6,718 nucleotides of DNA from an uncultured Thermoleophilia bacterium (GTDB lineage: Bacteria > Actinomycetota > Thermoleophilia > UBA2241), in assembly GCA_903921965.1 (NCBI GenBank), contig CAIXSE010000754.1, positions 1 to 6,718 on the forward strand, read 5' to 3'. This document shows positions 1 to 6,718 of this stretch, piece by piece. The first letter of the stretch is position 1, and the number at the start of each line of letters is the position of its first letter. The notes below the pieces were generated by a model that was not told where the DNA came from, did not search any database, and worked only from the letters and a program-made list of their open reading frames with translations. The translations under genes were made by a program, and so were the position numbers.

Positions 1-1044
1 CGCCTCGGCGGCGCTCCCGGCGAGCGCCCCGGCGGCGTGCAGCTCGGCCGTGGCCTGCGCCGCCTCGGCGGCGACCCGGGCGCGCTCGACGGCCCTCGCC
101 GCCTCCTCGTCCTTGGCCTTCTTCCACAGCCAGTCGGCGGCGACGATCCCGATGGCGACGATCGCCACACCGTACCCCCAGAAGAAGGCCAGGTAGTCGC
201 TGGTGGTGCCCATCGCCGGCGCCCCCGGAAGGGAGTTGCGGAACGCCGTCATCGCGAACAGCAGCGTGCCGAAGAAGGCGAGCATGCCGATCTCGCTCGT
301 CCGCCGCGAGAAGACCACCGAGACCGTGATGCCGATCACGCTGATGATGAGGATCCAGGTGAGCACGATGGAGAAGGCGACCACCGTCCACGCGACGTAG
401 GAACGCGTGATGACGAAGTCGATCTGGCGCGACGTGATGCCCTCGTTCTCGGCGAGCCTGGCGGTCGAGTAGTCGGTCGGCGACGTGTGCATGCTCACGT
501 TCAGACCCGGCCACGCCCCGTATGCCATCAGCCGCAGCGGCACGGGGTAGGTCCCCCGGCCGGGGATGTCCTGGTAGGCGTCCATCCACAGCGACGTGCG
601 GTGCCAGTCGGAGGGGTAGTCCTCCACGTTGCCGTCCAGGTCGAGGGCGACGTCCACGAGGCCGCTGTCGTACCTGCCCGAGAACACCTTGGTCTCCTGG
701 GTCCCCGTGCGCGAGATGCCGATCTCGAAGTAGATGGGGTCCTTCAGCTTCGCGGGGTGGAGCGCGTTCGCGTACAGGTCCGAGCCGGCGGCCGGCGCGC
801 ACTCCAGCTGCAGCGAGAGCTTCTCCTTGTCGAGGTCCACGCCGACGATCTTCACGCGCACGTTCATGTAGTGATCGTGGGCCGGGACGGGATCGGTCAG
901 GCGCACGACGTCGGCCTGTGTGTAGTGCGCATGCACCGTCTGCATCACCGAGTACAGGGCGAGGGCGCAGGCGATGGTGCCCGCCGCGACGACGGCGATG
1001 ATCACGAACAGCTTGAGCGGTGTCTTCACGCCGCGCTCCGACAT
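1..1044 (-). CDS. DUF4436-like membrane protein, copy B (partial, C-terminus off window)
   Basis: This reading frame is open from ATG 1044 to the left edge, giving 348 residues with no stop, so the C-terminus is missing. It is a paralogue of copy A with the same plan. An anchor lies at about 11-34, an external domain at 43-215, and spans near 217-246, 253-268 and 284-306. Shared blocks include GNVEDYPSDWHR (138-149), AYGAWPGL (174-181), LTWILIISVIG (228-238), MLAFFGTLLF (254-263) and FRNSLPGAP (268-276). An ungapped hand alignment of residues 220-299 with copy A 211-290 gives 54 identities in 80. It differs in having Cys26 and Cys82, a longer external domain, and an Ala/Glu/Arg-rich tail after Trp307 that looks helical and possibly coiled-coil. 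The ATG is preceded by GGGGGGGTGAA about ten bases upstream, a plausible ribosome site. The gap from copy A is 61 nt. Function is unknown. Confidence 0.86.
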   Translation of the reverse strand, partial: MSERGVKTPLKLFVIIAVVAAGTIACALALYSVMQTVHAHYTQADVVRLTDPVPAHDHYMNVRVKIVGVDLDKEKLSLQLECAPAAGSDLYANALHPAKLKDPIYFEIGISRTGTQETKVFSGRYDSGLVDVALDLDGNVEDYPSDWHRTSLWMDAYQDIPGRGTYPVPLRLMAYGAWPGLNVSMHTSPTDYSTARLAENEGITSRQIDFVITRSYVAWTVVAFSIVLTWILIISVIGITVSVVFSRRTSEIGMLAFFGTLLFAMTAFRNSLPGAPAMGTTSDYLAFFWGYGVAIVAIGIVAADWLWKKAKDEEAARAVERARVAAEAAQATAELHAAGALAGSAAEA

Positions 1045-1053
1045 GGGCTGCGG

Positions 1054-1064
1054 TTCACCCCCCC
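1054..1064 (-). promoter_or_regulatory. Putative ribosome-binding site of DUF4436 copy B
   Basis: On the minus strand a run of seven G followed by TGAA stands nine to ten bases before the ATG at 1044. GGGGTGA resembles the extended Shine-Dalgarno end. It supports the chosen start of copy B and shows that this gene has its own ribosome site, unlike the overlapped genes upstream. Confidence 0.5.
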
Positions 1065-1105
1065 GCACTCGTCGCCGGTACCTGCAGGGCCGGAGTCCGA
1101 CACGG

Positions 1106-2095
1106 TCAGCTGAAGTCCGCCGGGTCGGCCGGGACGTCGCCGGCGAGGGCGTCGTCCTCGCCGGTCGCGCCGGTCCGCCGGTCGCGCCGCGAGCCGCGCC
1201 GGTAGAGCCACAGCCAGCCGATGACGCCGACGGCCACGATCACCACACCGTAGGCCCAGTAGAACGCGAGGTAGTCGCTGTACGCGCCGGACGGCGGCGC
1301 CCCCGGCAGCATGTTGCGGAACTCGGTGAGGCCGAAGAGCAGCGTGCCGAAGAAGGCGAGCATGACGAGCTGCGGCTCGCGCTGCCCGAGCACCACCGAC
1401 ATCGTCATGCCGATGACCGTGATGATGAGGACCCAGGTGAGCGCGATGGAGAAGTAGACCACCGTGACCGTGGCGTGCGAGCGCCGGAGGGTGAGGGCGA
1501 CCTCACGCGCGCTCATCTGGTCGCCCTCGAAGGGCGAGCGCGGGGTCGCGAACTCGACGTCCAGCCCCGGCCACGCGCCGTACGCCTTCAGCAGGATGGG
1601 CAGCTTCTGCGGCGGTCCTCCGCGGACCGGCTCGTAGATCGCCAGCAGCAGCAGGCGCCCGCGGTGGACATCGCGCGGGTAGTCCTGGACGTTGCCGCCG
1701 AGGTCGAGCTCGACCGGCACGGTCGTGCCCTTGTCGCCCCGCGTGATCACGATCGTCTGCAACGCGGCGGGGGCCGAGGCATCGCCCGCCTGCACCGTGA
1801 GCCTGCCGTTGATGTGCAGGCTCCCGGGGTCGTACATGTCCGACCCGGCCGCCGTGAGGTCCAGCTGCATCGTGGACGCCTCCCGGTCCAGGTCCACCTC
1901 GGTGAGCTTGATCCGCGCCAGCAGCGCCGCCGGGTAGTCTTTCGGGGCCGCCGTCTCGTCGATCGCGACCACATCGGCCGCTCTGGCCGCCCTGTGCAGG
2001 GCGCCCATCACGACCACCACGGCGACGGCGAGCCCCACGACCACCGCCGCGGCCGCGAGCGTGAGGGTGACGCGCCTGGCGCCGGCGCGCGTCAC
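1106..2095 (-). CDS. DUF4436-like four-span membrane protein, copy A
   Basis: This 329-residue membrane protein has unknown function and I place it in the DUF4436 family from its overall pattern. A hydrophobic anchor at about 11-32 is followed by an external domain of about 165 residues (41-205). Three more spans lie near 209-236, 243-259 and 275-297. The cytoplasmic tail is short, basic then acidic. Conserved blocks shared with the next gene are GNVQDYPRDVHR (134-145), AYGAWPGL (171-178), LTWVLIITVIG (219-229), MLAFFGTLLF (245-254) and FRNMLPGAP (259-267). Predicted topology puts the FRNxLPGAP loop on the same side as the external domain. The protein contains no cysteine. The start is GTG at 2095, the only start codon in frame after the transglutaminase stop, with a weak GGGCGG before it. 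It lies 42 nt behind the transglutaminase gene on the same strand, so it is probably co-transcribed. Family assignment is fairly sure from memory; function is not. Confidence 0.86.
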   Translation of the reverse strand: MTRAGARRVTLTLAAAAVVVGLAVAVVVVMGALHRAARAADVVAIDETAAPKDYPAALLARIKLTEVDLDREASTMQLDLTAAGSDMYDPGSLHINGRLTVQAGDASAPAALQTIVITRGDKGTTVPVELDLGGNVQDYPRDVHRGRLLLLAIYEPVRGGPPQKLPILLKAYGAWPGLDVEFATPRSPFEGDQMSAREVALTLRRSHATVTVVYFSIALTWVLIITVIGMTMSVVLGQREPQLVMLAFFGTLLFGLTEFRNMLPGAPPSGAYSDYLAFYWAYGVVIVAVGVIGWLWLYRRGSRRDRRTGATGEDDALAGDVPADPADFS

Positions 2096-2109
2096 GCGCC
2101 CGCCCGCTG

Positions 2110-2130
2110 CCGGTGCACCGCTACCACCGG
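2110..2130. repeat. Inverted repeat between transglutaminase gene and DUF4436 copy A
   Basis: CCGGTG (2110-2115) and CACCGG (2125-2130) can pair across a 9-nt loop. Within this, CGGTGCACCG (2111-2120) is itself a perfect 10-base palindrome, so two folds compete. The element fills much of the 42-nt gap and ends 14 nt before the GTG of copy A. There is no T-run, so it is not a standard terminator. It could modulate translation of the downstream gene or be chance in GC-rich DNA. Confidence 0.3.
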
Positions 2131-2137
2131 TCCGCGC

Positions 2138-4408
2138 TCACGCCCGCGCTCCCGCCCGGATGCCGTACAGCGAGAGGCAGGCGCGCAGGCGCCCGCCGTG
2201 GCGGGCGCGGGCGGCGCGCCCCAGCTCGCGGCGCACGGCGCCCACGGCGGCCACGTCGGCCGCCGTTGCCGGGACGCCCCCGAAGAGCACGGCCTGGGCG
2301 CGCCCGAGCGCTGCCGACGCGTCCACGCCGAAGCGCTCGCGCAGCACGACCGCCGTCTCGTCGAGCGTGAGCGAGGCCGGCGCCGCGACGCCCTGCTCGA
2401 GCAGCTGGTCGCGCAGCAGGCCGAGCGACGTGCCGAGCCGCTCGGCGGGCGTGCCTCGCCGCACCGAGAGCGCCCGGCGCCCGAGGCGGACGGCCGGCCA
2501 GGCGACCAGCAGTGCGGCGAGCGTCAGCGCCGTCAGCGCCCACGGGGAGAGCCGGCGGGACGCCGCGACCGCCCCCGTGGGCCCCGCGGCCGGGCGGCGG
2601 GCGGCTGCGGCCGCGCCGCCGGGATCGGCGCCGTGCGGCTGCGCCGCGGGGAGCGCGCCGCTCCCGCCGGCGCCGCGGGTGGCCACGTGCGGGTTGACGA
2701 AGCCGACGCTCGCCGACGAGGCGCCGGGCAGCGGCATGGTGTGCCCCGGGGTGGGGTCGAACGAGACCCAGCCCACGCCGGGGAAGTACGCCTCGACCCA
2801 GGCGTGCGCGTCTTTGCGCGTCACGATGTACGTCCCGGTGACGGACCTGTCACCGGCGGCGAAGCCCACGGCCACCCGCGAGGGGATGCCGTTGAACCGA
2901 AGGAGCGCCGCCATGGCGCCGGCGAAGTGCTGGCAGTAGCCCGTCTTCGTGTCAAAGAGGAACTCCGCGTACGGCGAGCTCATGTCGCTCTCGGGCGGCC
3001 TCAGCGAGTACGCGTAGTTCTTGCGCAGGTACTTCTCGATGCGCAGGGTGATGTGCACTGGGTCGGCCGCCCCGTCCAGGATCGTCTGGTTCAGGCGGTA
3101 CAGCCCGCGCCACTCCCTGGTGCGCACGTCGCGGCCGGTCAGCCGGTTCCACTCGCGCTCGCCGAGCGTGCGGAAGGACTGGTTCATCACGGGGAACGGC
3201 ACGGACGTGGAGCTGAGCACCACGTCCGGAGGGTAGCTACGCCCGCGGCCGACGAGGTCGCTGGCCCTGAGCTGCGGGACCACCGCCGTCACCGTGTAGC
3301 GGATCCTGGGGCCGACCGGCTGGTCGAGACGCAGCGCCTGCGCGTCGGTCACCCACAGGCGTTTCACGCGCCCGTCGGTGAGGACGCTGCGCGGCGTCCC
3401 GCCTGTGAAGAGGTGGTCGGTGAGCGTGGAGACGACCTCGAACGACTGCGTGACGACGCGGCCCGGGGGCTCGGGCGGCCGCGCCGGCACGACGAACTGC
3501 GGCGCCCCCGCCCGCGTCGTCACGGCCATCTGCGTGTACGACGAGCCGTTGAACCACGTGTTGCCGTCGAACGCCGTCAGCGCGTTGGCCCGCCAGTACG
3601 TCGCCACGGGCGAGCGGACCTTCATCACCACGGCGTCGCCCGGCTCGTCGAGCAGACGCAGGTAGCTCTGCATCCAGTCGAAGCCGACCAGCGTGTCGCC
3701 CCGGCCGGCGATACCCCAGGTGCGCCAGTCCCAAAGCGGGGCGCTGGCGACCACCGAGGTGGCGCCCATGAGCGAGAGCGCGAACACCGTCGCTATCAGC
3801 GCCGTCGCCGACCCCGCGAGCAGGTCGGCGGCTCGCCAGCGGTCGCGCGCCAGGGAGCGCGAGAACATGAGCACGCAGCCCGCGAGGAGCAGGAACACGA
3901 CCGGCGCCCAGAGCAGGTGGTCGGCCCGGTCGGCCGTCAGCCCGAACCCGAGCATCACCAGAAGGATGGCGATGGCGGGGACGGCGAGCCGCAGGCTCAG
4001 GGCGCAGAACGCCGCCGCACCCACGGCCACGTAGACGACGAGCGACGCGAAGACGGCGAGCCCGTCGCCCGGCAGGACGGCGAGAGGGAAGCGCTCGTAC
4101 TGGTAGGTGTGCATGCCGGCCTGGACCTGCCCGGCCACGTAGGCGAGCTGCGCGCCCCACCCGTGCACGTCGGAGGGGACGTCCACCTGGGCGCGCACCA
4201 GGATGAGCGCCCCGATGGGGATCAGGGCGAGGGCGAGTGGCCAGAGGCGCCTGTCGAACAGGCCGGGCGAGCCGGCGAGCGAAGCGGCGAGCACGGCGAC
4301 GAGCAGCAGGGGCGCGATGGACGGCTGGGCGACCCCGGCGAGCGCCACGGCGGTCGTGGCCGCCAGCCCGGCGAAGCTCGCGATATACAGGGCCGTGCGC
4401 GTCTTCAT
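2138..4408 (-). CDS. TgpA-like multipass transglutaminase-domain protein
   Basis: This 756-residue protein has the architecture of the TgpA family. The N-terminal part (DUF3488-like) holds about seven membrane segments (near 7-27, 31-47, 55-72, 114-138, 140-158, 164-183 and 195-220). An external region follows (about 225-615), with the transglutaminase core near 450-555. The triad is visible as Cys492 in GYCQHFA, His535 in KDAHAWVEAYF and Asp551 in SFDPTPG. A Gly/Ala/Pro-rich linker (572-618), a last membrane span (621-642) and a cytoplasmic tail resembling DUF4129 (about 650-756) complete it. Seven spans from a cytoplasmic N-terminus put the catalytic domain outside, as expected. Family members may act as amidases, proteases or cross-linking enzymes on cell-surface substrates; the substrate here is unknown. 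Its ATG at 4408 overlaps the DUF58 stop as ATGA, showing tight coupling. No TTA, CTA or TCA codon occurs in the gene, since the in-register antisense frame is open throughout. Confidence 0.96.
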   Translation of the reverse strand: MKTRTALYIASFAGLAATTAVALAGVAQPSIAPLLLVAVLAASLAGSPGLFDRRLWPLALALIPIGALILVRAQVDVPSDVHGWGAQLAYVAGQVQAGMHTYQYERFPLAVLPGDGLAVFASLVVYVAVGAAAFCALSLRLAVPAIAILLVMLGFGLTADRADHLLWAPVVFLLLAGCVLMFSRSLARDRWRAADLLAGSATALIATVFALSLMGATSVVASAPLWDWRTWGIAGRGDTLVGFDWMQSYLRLLDEPGDAVVMKVRSPVATYWRANALTAFDGNTWFNGSSYTQMAVTTRAGAPQFVVPARPPEPPGRVVTQSFEVVSTLTDHLFTGGTPRSVLTDGRVKRLWVTDAQALRLDQPVGPRIRYTVTAVVPQLRASDLVGRGRSYPPDVVLSSTSVPFPVMNQSFRTLGEREWNRLTGRDVRTREWRGLYRLNQTILDGAADPVHITLRIEKYLRKNYAYSLRPPESDMSSPYAEFLFDTKTGYCQHFAGAMAALLRFNGIPSRVAVGFAAGDRSVTGTYIVTRKDAHAWVEAYFPGVGWVSFDPTPGHTMPLPGASSASVGFVNPHVATRGAGGSGALPAAQPHGADPGGAAAAARRPAAGPTGAVAASRRLSPWALTALTLAALLVAWPAVRLGRRALSVRRGTPAERLGTSLGLLRDQLLEQGVAAPASLTLDETAVVLRERFGVDASAALGRAQAVLFGGVPATAADVAAVGAVRRELGRAARARHGGRLRACLSLYGIRAGARA
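4405..4408 (-). promoter_or_regulatory. ATGA stop/start overlap, DUF58 to transglutaminase
   Basis: The ATG start of the transglutaminase gene (4408-4406) overlaps the TGA stop of the DUF58 gene (4407-4405). Together with the overlap before it, this ties the first three genes into one translationally coupled unit. Confidence 0.85.
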
Positions 4409-5639
4409 CGCCTGGCCAGGACGCGCCTGCGCCGCGGCGCGGCGGTGAGGGCCTGGGCGAGGTCGGCGGCGGCGTGGACGCAGACCACGCGCGCGCCGGC
4501 CGCCTCGAGCTCGGCGCGGAGCTCCGGCGCGGCGCCGGCGGCGGTGCCGACGAGGACGGCGCACAGCGGCGTGCCCTCGTCGCGCAGGGCGGCGGCGGCC
4601 CGCGGCAGCGACGGGTCGAGCGAGGTGAGCACCAGTGTGAGGCTGCGGAAACGCCCGCGCCTGCGCGCCTGCGCGACCAGCACGCGGAGCGACGGGCCGA
4701 GCTGGTCGAGGCCGCCGGCCTTGACCCCGGCGAGGAAGGTGAGCAGGCGCCGCCGGTCGGCCGCCGAGACGGAGAAGCTCAGCGGACGCGCTCCCGCGGC
4801 CGGCACCACCGTCACGCCGCGACCCTGACGCAGCGCGGCGTCGGCGATGGACCCGGCGGCCTGCACGCACAGCTCGAAGTCGTCGCCGCTCGCGTCGCCG
4901 TCGCGCACCTCGCCGGGCGCGTTGAAGAGGACGGCCACGTCGCCGTCGCCGGTGTCTTCGAGCTCGCGCAACATGAGGCCGCCGGTGCGCGCCGTGGCCT
5001 TCCAGTCGACGCGGTTGAGGGGCTCGCCGGGCGTGTGCGGGCGCACGCCGCGGAACTCGGAGGCGTCGACCGTCGGCGGACGCCCGCGCCGTCCGCCGCT
5101 GCGCCGGCCCGCGCCGTCGCCGAGCTCCCACGACTCCAGGGGCACGAGCCGCGGCGGGACGGTGAGGACCAGCGGCTCGCCGCCGGTGTGCCGCGCGTAG
5201 ACGAGGCCGAGAGGGTCCTCGGCGAGCGCCGTGACCGGCGGCAGCCGGTGCACGCCTCGCCGCACCTGCCACGGCCCGCAGTGAAGGCGCCGCACCGCGT
5301 GCGGGCCGAGGCTGGGCACGTCGATGGTGCGGACGCCGGCCACCAGCGGCCCGGCGGCGTCGTCGAGCGTGACCTGCAGTCCCGGCACCGGCGAGCCGTT
5401 CCTGACGCACACGGAGACCATGAGGGGATCGCCGGCCACCGGCTGGTCGGGCAGGACGGTCCGCGTCACCTCGAGGCGCGAGGCCGACGTGCCGACGAGC
5501 ACCCAGCACACACCGACGGCGGCGGCCAGCGCCACGGCGAGGAAGTAGAGCTCCCACGTCCCGAGCGCCCGTGCGGCGATGTACGTGAGCGCGGCGACCG
5601 CGAGGAGCGCCGCTCCGCGGAAGCTCGGGCGCACGGCCC

Positions 5640-5643
<4 letters not shown>
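4405..5643 (-). CDS. DUF58 domain membrane-anchored protein
   Basis: This 412-residue protein belongs to the DUF58 family, the usual partner of MoxR ATPases. Two adjacent hydrophobic segments (about 9-26 and 30-50) anchor it in the membrane. Residues 55-165 look like a beta-rich domain lying before the signature. The signature is at 197-230, with FRGVRPHTPGEPLNRVDWKA (197-216, Asp213-Trp214-Lys215) followed by LMLRELED. The remaining 180 residues are consistent with the vWA-like fold expected for the family. The C-terminus is strongly basic (RRRRVLARR). The start is GTG at 5643, overlapping the MoxR TGA as GTGA; a second GTG at 5634 is possible. The frame stays open far upstream inside the MoxR gene, but that part is a shadow because the MoxR frame is clearly coding there. 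No strong Shine-Dalgarno precedes the GTG, which fits translational coupling. The exact molecular role of DUF58 is not established. Confidence 0.95.
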
Positions 5644-6620
<977 letters not shown>

Positions 6621-6623
6621 CTG

Positions 6624-6630
6624 CTCCTCA
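6624..6630 (-). promoter_or_regulatory. Shine-Dalgarno of the MoxR gene
   Basis: Reading the minus strand, TGAGGAG is followed by CAG and the ATG of the MoxR gene. The match to the anti-Shine-Dalgarno is strong but the spacing is short (3 nt after GGAG, 5 nt after GAGG). It supports the ATG at 6620. The TGA inside this site also ends one of the other minus-strand frames open from the right edge, so it could double as the stop of an upstream gene. Confidence 0.7.
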
Positions 6631-6641
6631 CGCCCCCTGAC

Positions 6642-6653
6642 GCCCGCGCGGGC
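6642..6653. repeat. 12-bp perfect palindrome upstream of MoxR
   Basis: GCCCGCGCGGGC is a perfect 12-base palindrome ending 21 nt before the MoxR start codon. It could be a protein-binding site or fold in the 5' untranslated RNA. In such GC-rich DNA, short palindromes of this kind arise by chance, so its role is uncertain. Confidence 0.35.
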
Positions 6654-6669
6654 ACGGTCCGGACGGACC

Positions 6670-6689
6670 CCGGCCTCGAGACCGGCCGG
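6670..6689. repeat. Inverted repeat centred near CTCGAG, possible operator or hairpin
   Basis: CCGGCC at 6670-6675 and GGCCGG at 6684-6689 form a perfect 6-bp stem with an 8-nt loop. Alternatively the inner 16 bases (6670-6685) form a palindrome matching at 14 of 16 positions around CTCGAG. No T-run follows on either strand, so a standard intrinsic terminator is not supported. An operator for the operon or a terminator-like hairpin of an upstream gene are both possible. Confidence 0.35.
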
Positions 6690-6718
6690 CTCGGCGACGT
6701 GCCCCCAGGACGTCCGCC

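Larger units (their letters stand above)
6631..6718 (-). other. Leader upstream of the MoxR gene, with palindromes
   Basis: These 88 bases precede the operon as seen. I found no recognisable -35/-10 pair. The stretch carries three inverted repeats, the two strongest listed separately and a weaker GGTCC/GGACC pair at 6656-6660 and 6665-6669 with a 4-nt loop. All three forward and reverse frames are short, so I cannot tell whether this is an intergenic region or the tail of an upstream gene. Confidence 0.4.

Noticed and set aside
53..62. Repeated GCC/GGC-rich words near the left edge, such as cgcctcggcggcg at 1 and 61
   Set aside because: The same 13-base word occurs at 1-13 and 61-73, but it encodes Ala/Glu repeats (AAEA) in the tail of copy B, so it is explained by protein composition and not by a mobile or CRISPR repeat.
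37..1113. Plus-strand open frame of 358 codons
   Set aside because: It is the in-register antisense of DUF4436 copy B, which has strong similarity to copy A on the minus strand.
3237..4160. Minus-strand open frame of 307 codons inside the transglutaminase gene
   Set aside because: It is an out-of-frame shadow rich in Arg and Ala, lying in the region where the real frame encodes the membrane spans and the external domain before the catalytic core.
974..4828. Plus-strand open frame of 1284 codons
   Set aside because: From 1106 to 4408 it is in exact antisense register with copy A and the transglutaminase gene. Stops in that register require TTA, CTA or TCA sense codons, which these GC-rich genes lack. 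The translation is low-complexity Arg/Gly/Ala/His-rich with no recognisable domain, while the minus strand encodes clear families.
4409..5557. N-terminal extension of the transglutaminase frame back to 5557
   Set aside because: The frame is open there only as a shadow of the DUF58 gene. The extension is Arg/Ala-rich without domains, and the ATG at 4408 begins a typical membrane anchor in an ATGA overlap.

Overview
The window is a GC-rich (roughly 70% by eye), almost wholly coding stretch. It carries five head-to-tail genes, all on the minus strand, and is read from the right edge to the left edge. Very high GC, GC-ending codons, GTG starts and tight gene overlaps suggest a high-GC bacterium. 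An actinobacterial (Actinomycetota) source is the best guess, because the MoxR / DUF58 / TgpA-type transglutaminase block followed by DUF4436 proteins fits that phylum. Class or genus cannot be fixed from this sequence.

Layout in transcription order. Positions 6621-6718 are a short leader with GC-rich palindromes and a good Shine-Dalgarno for the first gene. Positions 6620-5640 encode a MoxR-family AAA+ ATPase (326 aa). Positions 5643-4405 encode a DUF58 protein (412 aa) whose GTG start overlaps the MoxR stop (GTGA). Positions 4408-2138 encode a TgpA-like multipass transglutaminase (756 aa) whose ATG overlaps the DUF58 stop (ATGA). After a 42-nt gap, positions 2095-1106 encode a DUF4436-type membrane protein (329 aa, copy A). 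After a 61-nt gap, positions 1044 to the left edge encode a second, paralogous DUF4436-type protein (copy B, at least 348 aa, C-terminus outside the window). No non-coding stretch exceeds 100 bases, and no tRNA, rRNA, CRISPR array, insertion sequence or convincing terminator was seen.

The first three genes are a well-known conserved unit. The MoxR ATPase is thought to act as a chaperone-like remodeler, DUF58 proteins are its usual membrane-anchored partners, and the transglutaminase places a Cys-His-Asp catalytic domain outside the cytoplasmic membrane. The unusual part is the tandem pair of DUF4436 proteins. Each has an N-terminal anchor, an external domain of about 165 residues and three further membrane spans. 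They are strongly alike in the membrane half and have diverged in the external domain and the C-terminal tail. The arrangement suggests, but does not prove, that they are membrane partners or clients of the MoxR/transglutaminase machinery. Their function is unknown.

Many long open frames on the plus strand, up to 1284 codons, are antisense shadows of these genes and are not annotated.
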